A stretch of 64,000 nt of DNA, from positions 1 to 64,000 of the forward strand of contig JAKLFE010000019.1 in NCBI GenBank assembly GCA_022711355.1, given 5' to 3'. A program made the position numbers and the translations under genes. The notes under the pieces are model-generated. The model worked only from the letters and a program-made list of their open reading frames with translations. It did not search any database and was not told where the DNA came from. Source of the stretch: Spirochaetota bacterium. GTDB lineage: Bacteria; Spirochaetota; Spirochaetia; Treponematales; Rectinemataceae. Below, piece after piece: positions 16,006 to 24,634 of this stretch. The number at the start of each line of letters is the position of its first letter. Position 1 is the stretch's first letter.

Positions 16006-17349
16006 ATGCACGAGTACCCGAGTTTCGACTATAAGCGCATCCCGCTGTACAAGGACGTCACGCCGGAGCAGTGGAACGACTGGCGTTGGCAGATGAAGAA
16101 CGACATCAAGGACGTGGAGACCCTCGCCAAGGTCCTGCCCCTGACGGACAAGGACAAGGCCGACATCTCCGAGGTCCTGAAGCGCTTCCGCATGGCGATC
16201 ACGCCCTACTACGCCTCCCTCGTCGACCCCGGGAACCCCGCCTGCCCCGTGCGCCTCCAGGCGGTGCCGCGCCTTCCCGAGGCCCACGACGACGAGTGCG
16301 ACTGGGAGGATCCCCTCCACGAGGACGTCGACTCCCCCGTGCCCGGCCTCACGCACCGCTACCCCGACCGGGTCCTCCTCCTCGTGACCCACATCTGCTC
16401 GATGAACTGCCGCCACTGCACGCGCCGCCGCCTCGTGGGCGAGGACGACGTCCACCTGAACGAGGCGAACGTCGAGCGCGCCATCGAGTACATCGCCAAG
16501 ACCCCCATCGTGCGCGACGTCCTGATCTCCGGCGGCGATCCCTTCGTGCTCTCCGACGAGAAGCTCGAGTCCATCATCTCCCGGATCCGCGCCATCCCCC
16601 ACGTCGAGATCATCCGCCTCGGCACGCGCACGCCGGTGGTCATGCCCATGCGCGTCACCGACGGGCTCGTGGGCATGCTCAAGAAATACCACCCCCTCTA
16701 CGTCAACACGCACTTCAACCACCCCAAGGAGATCACCGCCGAGGCCCGCGAGGCCTGCCGCAAGCTCGCCGACGCGGGCATCATGCTCGGCAACCAGTCG
16801 GTCCTCCTCCGCGACGTGAACGACTGCCCCGTGCTCATGAAGAAGCTCGTGCAGAAGCTCCTCGCGATCCGCGTGCGGCCCTACTACATCTACCAGTGCG
16901 ACCTCTCGCGGGGCATCTCCCACTTCCGCACCACGGTGTCCAAGGGCATCGAGATCATCGAGAACCTGCGCGGCCACACCACGGGCCTCGCGGTGCCGAC
17001 CTTCGTCATCGACGCGCCGGGGGGCGGGGGCAAGACCCCGGTCATGCCCGACTACGTCATCACCAAGAACGAGAAGCGGGTCGTCCTGCGCAACTACGAG
17101 GGCGTCATCACGACCTACGACGAGCCGGCATCCTACGCCGAGGACTGCGGCAAGTGCCGCATCTGCTACGACGAGCCGGCGCTCAACGCGACCTGCGGCG
17201 TCGCCCGCCTCCTCTCGGGCGAGGAGAAGTTCATGGAGCCCAAGGGCCTCGCCCGCGGGGCGCGGCTCGTGTCCGGCGACGGCAAGACCGTGCGCCCCAA
17301 CGGCCTCGTGCGCGGGGCGCGCGTGCGCCACGAGGACCGGGACCGATAG
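16006..17349 (+). CDS. kamA: Lysine 2,3-aminomutase
   Basis: 447 aa, somewhat longer than the classical ~416-aa clostridial enzyme. The radical-SAM cluster CSMNCRHC is at residues 131-138; GGDPF and the PLP-lysine motif PGGGGKTPVMP (K343) are present; the C-terminal cysteines CGKCRIC and TCGVARLL probably bind zinc. It interconverts L-lysine and L-beta-lysine, the first step of the pathway. The ATG at 16006 has AAGGAG 6-7 nt upstream. The frame is open back to 15964, but that extension (SLCLCGSYL) is translated from R3. The C-terminal ~35 residues contain a short internal duplication, KGLARGARL then NGLVRGARV. Confidence 0.95.
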   Translation: MHEYPSFDYKRIPLYKDVTPEQWNDWRWQMKNDIKDVETLAKVLPLTDKDKADISEVLKRFRMAITPYYASLVDPGNPACPVRLQAVPRLPEAHDDECDWEDPLHEDVDSPVPGLTHRYPDRVLLLVTHICSMNCRHCTRRRLVGEDDVHLNEANVERAIEYIAKTPIVRDVLISGGDPFVLSDEKLESIISRIRAIPHVEIIRLGTRTPVVMPMRVTDGLVGMLKKYHPLYVNTHFNHPKEITAEAREACRKLADAGIMLGNQSVLLRDVNDCPVLMKKLVQKLLAIRVRPYYIYQCDLSRGISHFRTTVSKGIEIIENLRGHTTGLAVPTFVIDAPGGGGKTPVMPDYVITKNEKRVVLRNYEGVITTYDEPASYAEDCGKCRICYDEPALNATCGVARLLSGEEKFMEPKGLARGARLVSGDGKTVRPNGLVRGARVRHEDRDR

Positions 17350-17361
17350 TAGGGCAGGGGC

Positions 17362-18276
17362 GTGACGCTCGCCGCCGCGGATTTCTCGGGCCGCGTGACC
17401 TTCATAACCGGGCCAGAGAAGGGCTCTGGGAAGACCACGCTGCTCAACTACGCCCTGGGCCTCCTGCGCGAGGCCGGCGAGGCTCCCGCCTTCCTCGGCA
17501 TCGGGCTCGAGGGCGACGGGGCCGCGGCGGCCCCCTTCCGGCGGTCCGCGGGGCCGGGAGGAGCCGCGCCCCGCTTCCCCCTCGTCTCCTGCCGCCCCGG
17601 CGAGCTCTTCCTGAGCGCCGGGCCCTACCTCCGCGATTCCTCCTGCCTCCCCGAGGTCCTCGAGTCCCTGCCCGGATCGACCGCCCTGGGCCGGCTCGCC
17701 GTGGTCCGGGCCCGCCGAGCGGGGCGGGCCGTCCTCGTGGGGGCCGAGCGCAACGAGCATACGGCCCTGGCCATCGCCGCCATGCTCGAGCCGGGGCGGG
17801 CGCGGACCATCCTCGTCGACGGCGCCATAAATCGCATAACGCAGATATCCTCCCTGCCCGGATCGGCCCCGCCCCGCTTCCTCTTCGCCGTCCGCGCCTC
17901 GCCGGGGGACCTCGGGCGCAACCTGCGCGCCATGGCGCGGGTCTACGGGCTCTCGCGCCTCCCCCTGGAGGGCTCCGGGCCCCTGCCCGAGCCCGTCTGC
18001 CGCGTCGAGGGCCCCCTGACCGCCGCGACCCTGGCGCGCGTCCCCGCCGAGGCCCGCAGCCTGGTCGTCGAGGACCTCACCAAGGTCTTCCTCGACGAGC
18101 GGGAGCTGGCCGCGCTCCGCCGCGACCGCGTCCTCGCCCTGCGGCGCGGCCTCGAGTTCGGCGGCTTCGTGGTAAGCCTCCGGGACCTCTCGCCCTCCCG
18201 CTTCTCGCGCGAGCTCGGCGATCCCGCTCTCGAGGAGCTCGTCGCCTACGGCCCCTTCGAGGCCCGCGTTGCCTGA
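17362..18276 (+). CDS. kamB: Lysine 5,6-aminomutase reactivase subunit KamB (P-loop protein)
   Basis: 304 aa from a GTG at 17362. A Walker A loop GPEKGSGKTT lies near residue 17; the rest is weakly conserved. Its position between kamA and the MutS-like kamC is the standard gene order in lysine-fermentation clusters, where the pair is assigned as the reactivase of the B12-dependent lysine 5,6-aminomutase. I base the call on context plus the P-loop. The 3' end overlaps kamC by 8 nt. Confidence 0.8.
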   Translation: MTLAAADFSGRVTFITGPEKGSGKTTLLNYALGLLREAGEAPAFLGIGLEGDGAAAAPFRRSAGPGGAAPRFPLVSCRPGELFLSAGPYLRDSSCLPEVLESLPGSTALGRLAVVRARRAGRAVLVGAERNEHTALAIAAMLEPGRARTILVDGAINRITQISSLPGSAPPRFLFAVRASPGDLGRNLRAMARVYGLSRLPLEGSGPLPEPVCRVEGPLTAATLARVPAEARSLVVEDLTKVFLDERELAALRRDRVLALRRGLEFGGFVVSLRDLSPSRFSRELGDPALEELVAYGPFEARVA

Positions 18277-19999
18277 GCTCCTCGCCTCCTGCGCCCGCCC
18301 GGCCTGGGACTTCGCCCGGGTCGAGGAGCTCTGGGCCCGCTTCTCGCCCCTGACCCCCTACGGCCGGGACGAGAAGGAGCGGAGGCTGGTCTACGCCGAC
18401 CGCTCCGCGCTCGAGGAGCTGTACGACCTCGCCGAGGAGGCCGCGCGCGATCTCGCCGCCTCGAGCCAGGCCTCCCGGGATCGCGTAACCTATCACCTCC
18501 GCCGGGTGCCCCGCCTGCCCTTCCCGCGGCCCGGTTCCGGCGAGGCCGACGGCGAGCGCCCGAGCCTCGAGCTCATCGAGGTCTTCCAGGTCAAGAAGTT
18601 CCTCGCGAACTACCGCGCCGTCGCGGGCCTCTGCGGCGAGGCCGCCCGGTCGCGCTTCGGCCTGGGCTTCCGGGCGGCGGAGCTCGCCGCCCTCCTCGAC
18701 CGGGGCGGCTCCGACCCGGAGACCTTCTTCGTCGCCGACTCCTACCACCCGGGCCTCCCCGCCCTCCGCGCGGAGATAGCCTCGGTCGACGAGGAGCTCA
18801 GGCGCTCGCGGGCGGCGGCCAAGTCGGCGGCCCTCGCCGAGCGCGGCCTCGACTTCGGCTTCCGCGACTTCCTCGTCCTGCCCCACGAGCGGGCGAGCGG
18901 CCTCCTGGACTGCGCCTGCGGCGAGGCCCGCTTCTCGGTCGAGGCCTACGACGGCTCCTCCTGCGTCGTGCGCCTCCAGGACGGCCCCGCCTCCCTCCTC
19001 CTCGCGGAGCGGCGAGACGAGCTCGCCGCCCGGGAGCGCGAGCTCGAGGCCGAGGCCCTCGCGGGGATCTCCGAGGCGATCGGCGCCGCCGCTGCGGAGC
19101 TCTACGGCTACGCCGACGCCCTGCGCGAGTACGATCTCGCCCGGGCCCGCGCCCTCCTCGCCGCCGAGCTCGGCTGCGTCCGCCCCGAGCTCGGCTCCCC
19201 CTCCCTCGCCGTCGAGGGAGGCCGCTTCCTCCCCCTCGAGGGGGATTGCCTCCGCCTCTCCCTCGCCTACGCCCCGCTGACGGTCGAGATAGGGGAGTCC
19301 GCCGCCGTCCTCTTCGGCTCGAACATGGGCGGGAAGACCGTGGCCCTCCAGAGCCTCTTGTTCTTCCAGCTGGCCGCCCAGGCGGGGCTCTTCGTCCCGG
19401 CCCGCCGCTTCGCGACCGCGCCCTACCCGGTCCTCCGCTACGTCGGGGAGCTCCGGGTGCCGGCGGCCCCGGGCTCCGGCCCGGCCGGGGCGGCCCCGGC
19501 CGGCGAGGGCCCGCGCGAGGGGCTCTCGGGCTTCGGCTTCGAGATACGGGCCTTCGTCGAGGCCTGGGAGGCGGCCCGCCCGGGCGGGGCCTTCCTCGTC
19601 TTCGACGAGTTCGCGAGGACCACGAGCTCCGCGGAGGCCGAAGCCATCCTCTCGGCCGCGTTAGGCGGCCTCCTCGGCCTTCCCGGAGCGCGCGCACTCT
19701 TCTCCACCCATTTCCGCGGCGTCGCGCGGCTGCCGGGCGTCCGGTACCTGCGCATGCGCGGGCTGGACCGAGACGAGGCCGCCCGCTCCATGCTCTCGGG
19801 CGAGCCGGCCGCCGAGCGGATACGCAGGATAAATCGCATGATGCGATACGAGATACTTGAGGCCGAGGAGGATTCCGGGGACAGCGACGCGATCGCCATC
19901 GCCTCGCTCCTCGGCCTCGACGAGGGCGTCTCCCGGGCCGCGGCGGAGCGCTACGCCGCCCGCGGCCGGCTCGGGGACGCGAGGGGGAAGGAAACATGA
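18269..19999 (+). CDS. kamC: Lysine 5,6-aminomutase reactivase ATPase KamC (MutS-like)
   Basis: 576 aa. The C-terminal MutS-type ATPase domain has Walker A LFGSNMGGKT, Walker B AFLVFDEFARTTSS and the switch-like ALFSTHFRGVARL. N-terminal MutS DNA-recognition domains are absent, as expected for KamC. It probably uses ATP to replace damaged adenosylcobalamin on KamDE. I take the TTG at 18269, which overlaps the kamB end by 8 nt; no good alternative with a stronger ribosome site is evident. The residues around 410-425 are an Ala/Gly/Pro-rich insertion. Confidence 0.85.
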   Translation: MPELLASCARPAWDFARVEELWARFSPLTPYGRDEKERRLVYADRSALEELYDLAEEAARDLAASSQASRDRVTYHLRRVPRLPFPRPGSGEADGERPSLELIEVFQVKKFLANYRAVAGLCGEAARSRFGLGFRAAELAALLDRGGSDPETFFVADSYHPGLPALRAEIASVDEELRRSRAAAKSAALAERGLDFGFRDFLVLPHERASGLLDCACGEARFSVEAYDGSSCVVRLQDGPASLLLAERRDELAARERELEAEALAGISEAIGAAAAELYGYADALREYDLARARALLAAELGCVRPELGSPSLAVEGGRFLPLEGDCLRLSLAYAPLTVEIGESAAVLFGSNMGGKTVALQSLLFFQLAAQAGLFVPARRFATAPYPVLRYVGELRVPAAPGSGPAGAAPAGEGPREGLSGFGFEIRAFVEAWEAARPGGAFLVFDEFARTTSSAEAEAILSAALGGLLGLPGARALFSTHFRGVARLPGVRYLRMRGLDRDEAARSMLSGEPAAERIRRINRMMRYEILEAEEDSGDSDAIAIASLLGLDEGVSRAAAERYAARGRLGDARGKET

Positions 20000-21576
20000 G
20001 AGAGAAGCTTGGGCTGCCCCGGGACCGCGTCGCGCGGGCCCGCGAGCTAGCGACCCAGATCGCCGCGCCGGTCCTGGATTTCGTCGAGGGCCACAGCTCG
20101 GTGACGGTGGAGCGGGCGACGCTCCGCATCCTCGGCGTGGACGGGGCGAACGCCGACGGCGTGCCCGTGCCGAACCTGGTAGTCGACCAGCTGCGGTCCT
20201 CCGATGCCGCCCTCGGCTCCGGCGTGGCCGAGCGCTACGTGAACGCCCTGACGCGCTCCGGGCTCTCGGTCGCCGAGTTCAACGGCCGGGTCGCGGCGGG
20301 AGCGCGCGTCGACGGCGCGCCCCTGGGCGACCGGGCGGCGGTCCGCCGCCGGGGCGAGGAGCTCGCTCGCGCGGGCCTCGATCGCGTCGCGCGAAACCGC
20401 GCCTTCCGCGACTCCAAGCTCGAGCAGTACAAGGACCGCAACCACAAGCCCATGCTCTACCTCATCGTGGCGACGGGCAACATCTACGAGGACGTGAAGC
20501 AGGCCCAGGCCGCGGCCCTCAAGGGAGCCGACGTCATCGCGGTGATCCGCACCACGGCCCAGAGCCTCCTGGACTACGTGCCCTACGGGGCGACGACCGA
20601 GGGCTTCGGCGGCACCTACGCGACCCAGGAGAACTTCCGCATCATGCGCGCCGCCCTCGACGAGGTGACCGAGCGCGAGGGCCGCTACGTCTGGCTCACG
20701 AACTACTGCTCGGGCCTGTGCATGCCGGAGATCGCCGCGATGGGCGCCCTCGAGCGCCTGGACATGATGCTCAACGACTCGATGTACGGCATCCTCTTCC
20801 GGGACATCAACCCCTACCGCACCTTCGTGGACCAGAAATTCAGCCGCATGATCAACGCCTACGCCGGCATCCTCATCAACACCGGCGAGGACAACTACCT
20901 CACCACGAGCGACGCCTTCGACAAGGCCTACACCGTCCTCGCCAGCCAGTTCCTCAACGAGCGCTTCGCCTACGCCGCGGGCCTGCCCGCCCGCCTCATG
21001 GGCCTGGGGCACGCCATGGAGATGGACCCGGGCATCAAGGACGGCTTCCTCTACGAGCTGGCCCAGGCCCAGATGGCGCGGGAGATCTTCCCCGAGCACC
21101 CCCTGAAGTACATGCCGCCGACGAAGTTCATGTCCGGGGACATCTTCATGGGCCTCGTGATGGACAACCAGTTCAACTTCATCTCGAAGGCCACGGAGCA
21201 GGGCGTCCACCTCCTGGGCATGCTCACCGAGGCCATCCACACCCCCTTCATGATGGACCGCTTCCTCGGCCTCGAGGCGGCGAAGTACACGATGAACGCC
21301 ATGGCGAGCTTCTCCGACGAGATCGAGTTCCGCGAGGGCGGCATCGTGAAGACCAGGGCCCGCGAGGTGCTCGAGCGCACGGTCGGCTTCATGGAGGAGA
21401 TCGCCGGGGCAGGCCTGCTCGAGGCGATCGAGCGCGGGATGTTCGCCGACGTCAAGCGGGCCAAGGACGGCGGCAAGGGCTTGGACGGCCTCGTGGCCAA
21501 GGGCGAGGGCTACTGGAACCCGGTCGAGGAGGCCCTCAAGTCCGGCCTCGGCCTCGGCGCCGCTGGCGCCCGCTGA
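19996..21576 (+). CDS. kamD: Lysine 5,6-aminomutase alpha subunit
   Basis: 526 aa. Matches the family throughout, for example YKDRNHKPMLYLIVATGNIY, DVIAVIRTTAQSLLDYVPYG, TEGFGGTYATQENFRIMR, VWLTNYCSGLCMPEIA and MSGDIFMGLVMDN. With KamE it moves the terminal amino group of beta-lysine (or D-lysine) from C6 to C5 using adenosylcobalamin and PLP. The start ATG overlaps the kamC stop (ATGA), so the genes are translationally coupled. Confidence 0.95.
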   Translation: MREKLGLPRDRVARARELATQIAAPVLDFVEGHSSVTVERATLRILGVDGANADGVPVPNLVVDQLRSSDAALGSGVAERYVNALTRSGLSVAEFNGRVAAGARVDGAPLGDRAAVRRRGEELARAGLDRVARNRAFRDSKLEQYKDRNHKPMLYLIVATGNIYEDVKQAQAAALKGADVIAVIRTTAQSLLDYVPYGATTEGFGGTYATQENFRIMRAALDEVTEREGRYVWLTNYCSGLCMPEIAAMGALERLDMMLNDSMYGILFRDINPYRTFVDQKFSRMINAYAGILINTGEDNYLTTSDAFDKAYTVLASQFLNERFAYAAGLPARLMGLGHAMEMDPGIKDGFLYELAQAQMAREIFPEHPLKYMPPTKFMSGDIFMGLVMDNQFNFISKATEQGVHLLGMLTEAIHTPFMMDRFLGLEAAKYTMNAMASFSDEIEFREGGIVKTRAREVLERTVGFMEEIAGAGLLEAIERGMFADVKRAKDGGKGLDGLVAKGEGYWNPVEEALKSGLGLGAAGAR

Positions 21577-21590
21577 AGGAGGGCAAGGTT

Positions 21591-22337
21591 ATGGCGAACA
21601 TCGTGCGTCCTTACGGGGACACCCTCGACGACGGCAAGGTCCAGCTCTCCTTCACCCTGCCCGTGCCCGACGGCCCGCGGGGCCGCGAGGCCGCCCGCCT
21701 GGCCGTCCTCGGCTGGGGCTTCCGCGAGTGCGAGGTCGTGCACTCGGCCGAGGTCTCCGACGGCTTCTCCTTCTACGTCGCCTACGCCGTGGCCGACCGC
21801 GGCGTCGACTACGACTCGGTCGTGGCCGACGAGGCCCAGGGCGAGGAGGGGTCCATGGGCATGGACGAGGTGAACGACTACATCAGGGCCCATATCGGCC
21901 GCAAGGTGGTCGTGGTCGGCGCCTGCACGGGCTTCGACGCCCACACCGTCGGCATCGACGCGATCATGAACATGAAGGGCTACAACCACCACTTCGGCCT
22001 CGAGCGCTACCCCATGCTTGAGGCGCACAACCTCGGGGCCCAGGTCCCGAACGAGAAGCTGATCGAGTACGCCGAGCGCGTGAACGCCGACGCGATCCTC
22101 GTCTCCCAGGTGGTGACCCAGAAGGACATCCACGTCCAGAACATGACCCAGTTCATCGAGCTCCTCGAGGCCAAGGGCGAGCGCGGCCGCTTCGTCTGCG
22201 TGGCCGGCGGGCCGCGCCTGTCCAACAAGCTCGCGGTGGAGCTCGGCTTCGACTCGGGCTTCGGCCGCGGCTCCTACGCCGACGACGTGGCGACCTTCAT
22301 CGTCCGCAAGATCGTCGAGAAGGCCGAGGCCTCCTAG
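21591..22337 (+). CDS. kamE: Lysine 5,6-aminomutase beta subunit (B12-binding)
   Basis: 248 aa from the ATG at 21591 (GGAGGG upstream); the frame is open far upstream but that is a shadow of kamD. The cobalamin motif DxHxxG is DAHTVG, with His118 as the expected cobalt ligand. Lys129 lies 11 residues later, matching the spacing of the PLP-binding lysine (His133/Lys144) in the clostridial enzyme. It is the last gene of the lysine operon and is convergent with the tandem TetR gene 52 bp away. Confidence 0.95.
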   Translation: MANIVRPYGDTLDDGKVQLSFTLPVPDGPRGREAARLAVLGWGFRECEVVHSAEVSDGFSFYVAYAVADRGVDYDSVVADEAQGEEGSMGMDEVNDYIRAHIGRKVVVVGACTGFDAHTVGIDAIMNMKGYNHHFGLERYPMLEAHNLGAQVPNEKLIEYAERVNADAILVSQVVTQKDIHVQNMTQFIELLEAKGERGRFVCVAGGPRLSNKLAVELGFDSGFGRGSYADDVATFIVRKIVEKAEAS

Positions 22338-22389
22338 CGGGCGCCGCCCCCGCCCCGGATCGCGCCGGCCCCGCGGCGGGCCCGCGCGG

Positions 22390-23532
22390 TCAGCGGAGGT
22401 AGGGCGAGAGGCCCTCGGCCAGGTAGGGGCCGAGGGCCTCGATCCTGGCCCGGAGGCCGCCCGAGGCGCCGGAGAAGGCGGTCTCTATGCCGAGGTGGTG
22501 GTTGACGCCGAGGAGGAACTCGATGGCCGTGGTCTCGTCGAGGCCGGGCGCGAGCCCCTCGGCGGCCAGGGGGCGGCGGCGGTAGCCCTCGACGAAGGAG
22601 CCGTAGTAGGCCCGGACCTCGGCGGGCAGGACGAACTCGGCCTCGCGCACGAGCCGGTAGCAGTGCTTGTCCTGCTGGAGGTAGAGGGCGAAGAGCCACA
22701 GGCCGCGCAGCTCCCGCTCGAGGCGATTGAGGCCCTCCGGCAGGTTCGAGGAGATGAAGCGCCGGATCTCGCGGCCGGCTAGCCCGATGAGCCGCGCGTA
22801 GAAGGCCTCCTTCGAGGCGAAGTGGGTGTAGAAGGCGCCGACCGAGAGCCCGGCGAGGTCGGTGATCTCGTGGATGTTCGTCTCGAAGAAGCCCTTCGAG
22901 CCGAAGAGGCGCTTGCCCGAGCGCAGGAGGCAGTCGGCGCTGCCCTCCTCCGCGGGGAGGGGCAGGGGCTGGACCGGGCCGGCGAAGACCAGCTCCGCCC
23001 GGGCCCGCTGGCCGGGGAAGAGGCCGCCGCGGAGGATGGCCAGGGCGGAGGCCTCCCGGATGGGTATACCCTGGAGGGCGGCCCGGGCCGCGCAGAAGCG
23101 GAGGCCGCCGAGGGCGAAGAGGTAGGCGGGCAGGCCGATCTCGGCGCCGAGGATGCGGCCGAGTCCCTGGCGGTAGAGCTCCGCGAGCTCGCGCTCGTAC
23201 TCGATGAAGCGGTACTGGCCCTCGCGGAAGACCGACTCGAGCTCGGGCTCGAGGGCGCTCGAGCGGAGGAGGGTCCCCGCGAAGGCGGCGAGGCGCTCCT
23301 CCCGGTCGGCTCCCCCGACCGAGGCGAGGGCCGCGGCCGCGCGCTCCCGGATCGAGTCCAGGATGGACTTGAAAAGCTCTTCCTTGCCCGCGAAGTAGCG
23401 GTAGAAGACGCCGTTGGAGAGACCCGCCTCCCGGCAGATCTCGGCGACCGAGACGGTGCCGTACCATTTCCTCGCGAAGAGGGTGACGGCGCTCTGGATG
23501 AGTCGTTCTTTGGTGTCGCGCGGGCTCGCCAT
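22390..23532 (-). CDS. Tandem double-TetR transcriptional regulator
   Basis: 380 aa from the ATG at 23532 (GGAG 5 nt upstream); an upstream ATG at 23592 has no good site. Two complete TetR-type helix-turn-helix units are present. The first (TKERLIQSAVTLFARKWYGT, VSVAEICREAGLSNGVFYRY) starts near residue 6. The second (LRSGKRLFGSKGFFETNIHE, ITDLAGLSVGAFYTHFASKE) starts near residue 203. Each is followed by its own helical ligand-type domain. A single chain with two TetR halves would act as a pseudo-dimer or bind four half-sites. It is divergent from fabG and probably controls the butyrate genes through the nearby GTGATTCAC site. Confidence 0.85.
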   Translation of the reverse strand: MASPRDTKERLIQSAVTLFARKWYGTVSVAEICREAGLSNGVFYRYFAGKEELFKSILDSIRERAAAALASVGGADREERLAAFAGTLLRSSALEPELESVFREGQYRFIEYERELAELYRQGLGRILGAEIGLPAYLFALGGLRFCAARAALQGIPIREASALAILRGGLFPGQRARAELVFAGPVQPLPLPAEEGSADCLLRSGKRLFGSKGFFETNIHEITDLAGLSVGAFYTHFASKEAFYARLIGLAGREIRRFISSNLPEGLNRLERELRGLWLFALYLQQDKHCYRLVREAEFVLPAEVRAYYGSFVEGYRRRPLAAEGLAPGLDETTAIEFLLGVNHHLGIETAFSGASGGLRARIEALGPYLAEGLSPYLR

Positions 23533-23645
23533 CGCGTCTCCGATCCGTGAGAGTCGATTCGCTTTCGGAGCGGAGTATAGCCTCGGATTCATGCTGAGAC
23601 AAGGAATACAGCCGCTTTCGAGCCCGGGCTTCCTTCGTTTTTGGC

Positions 23646-23695
23646 TTGACGAAAGGCGTTTTCCCTAGTATTCACAATGAGAGGTGATTCACTTC
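23646..23695 (+). promoter_or_regulatory. fabG promoter with overlapping TetR-type operator
   Basis: TTGACG (23646-23651), a 17-bp spacer and TATTCA (23669-23674) make a good promoter. ATGAGAGGTGATTCACTTC (23677-23695) lies at the expected transcription start and contains the perfect palindrome GTGATTCAC. A near-identical 19-mer occurs upstream of bcd at 27634-27652. Confidence 0.65.
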
Positions 23696-23766
23696 GCATA
23701 CTGCTTCGGCTTAAGCTGTATCAGCCTAGGCCGAGCTCGCTCGCAGGACGAGCGCAAGGAGGGGAC

Positions 23767-24513
23767 ATGGGCATGAGGATGAGGGACAAGGTCTGCGTCG
23801 TCACCGGCGGGGCCCGGGGTATCGGCCGCGGAGTCGTCGAGGCCTTCGCCCGCGAGGGCGCGAAGGCCGTCTGGGCCCTCGACGTCAGCGACAAGGACTT
23901 CCCCGAGCTCGAGGCCGCCTTCCCGGGCGTCGTCAGGGGAGCCGTCGTCGACGTGACGGACTCCGCCGCGGTGAACGCCCTCGTCGCGAGGATCAAGGCC
24001 GAGTGCGGCCGGATCGACGCCCTGGTCAACAACGCCGGCATCACCCGCGACGGCCTGATCCAGAAGATGAGCGACGAGGACTGGGACGCCGTCGTGAACG
24101 TGAACCTCAAGGGCGTCTTCCTCATGACGAGGGCCGTCGCGCCGATCATGATGGAGGCCGGCTCGGGCTCGGTCCTGAGCATCTCCTCGGTGGTGGGCCT
24201 GGACGGCAACATCGGCCAGTCGAACTACGCGGCGACCAAGGGCGGGGTGGTCTCGATGACCAAGGGCTGGGCCAAGGAATTCGCGCGCAAGGGGGCCAAG
24301 GTCCGCGCCAACGCGGTCTCCCCGGGCTACTGCCGGACGCCGATGATCGCGACCGTGCCCGAGAAGGTCCTCGAGCCGATCATCGCCAAGACCCCCCTCG
24401 GGCGCCTGGCCGAGATCGAGGACATCGCCAACGCCGTGCTCTTCCTGTCGAGCGAGGAGGCCCGCTTCATCACCGGCCAGGTCCTGCGCGTCGACGGCGG
24501 CCTGGTGCTCTGA
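23767..24513 (+). CDS. SDR-family 3-oxoacyl-CoA/ACP reductase (FabG/PhaB-like)
   Basis: 248 aa. NAD(P) loop TGGARGIGRG, structural NNAG, catalytic Ser in SISSVVGLDG and the YxxxK motif in SNYAATKGG. The most likely role here is reduction of acetoacetyl-CoA to (R)-3-hydroxybutyryl-CoA, since the MaoC-type hydratase, bcd and etfBA lie nearby; a fatty-acid FabG role is the alternative. The ATG at 23767 is preceded by AAGGAGG. ATGs at 23773 and 23779 are also possible starts. No stem with a U-run follows before the convergent etfA. Confidence 0.85.
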   Translation: MGMRMRDKVCVVTGGARGIGRGVVEAFAREGAKAVWALDVSDKDFPELEAAFPGVVRGAVVDVTDSAAVNALVARIKAECGRIDALVNNAGITRDGLIQKMSDEDWDAVVNVNLKGVFLMTRAVAPIMMEAGSGSVLSISSVVGLDGNIGQSNYAATKGGVVSMTKGWAKEFARKGAKVRANAVSPGYCRTPMIATVPEKVLEPIIAKTPLGRLAEIEDIANAVLFLSSEEARFITGQVLRVDGGLVL

Positions 24514-24634
24514 CCTCGCTCTTCGCGGGGGGCGGCGGGGGACTGGCGCCCTAGGGCCAGGGCCGCGGCGGGCGCGGGGCGGCGAGGGCGGGTAGGGGAT
24601 CGCCCCCGCCGCCGGCCCCGCGCCCCAGCGCCGC

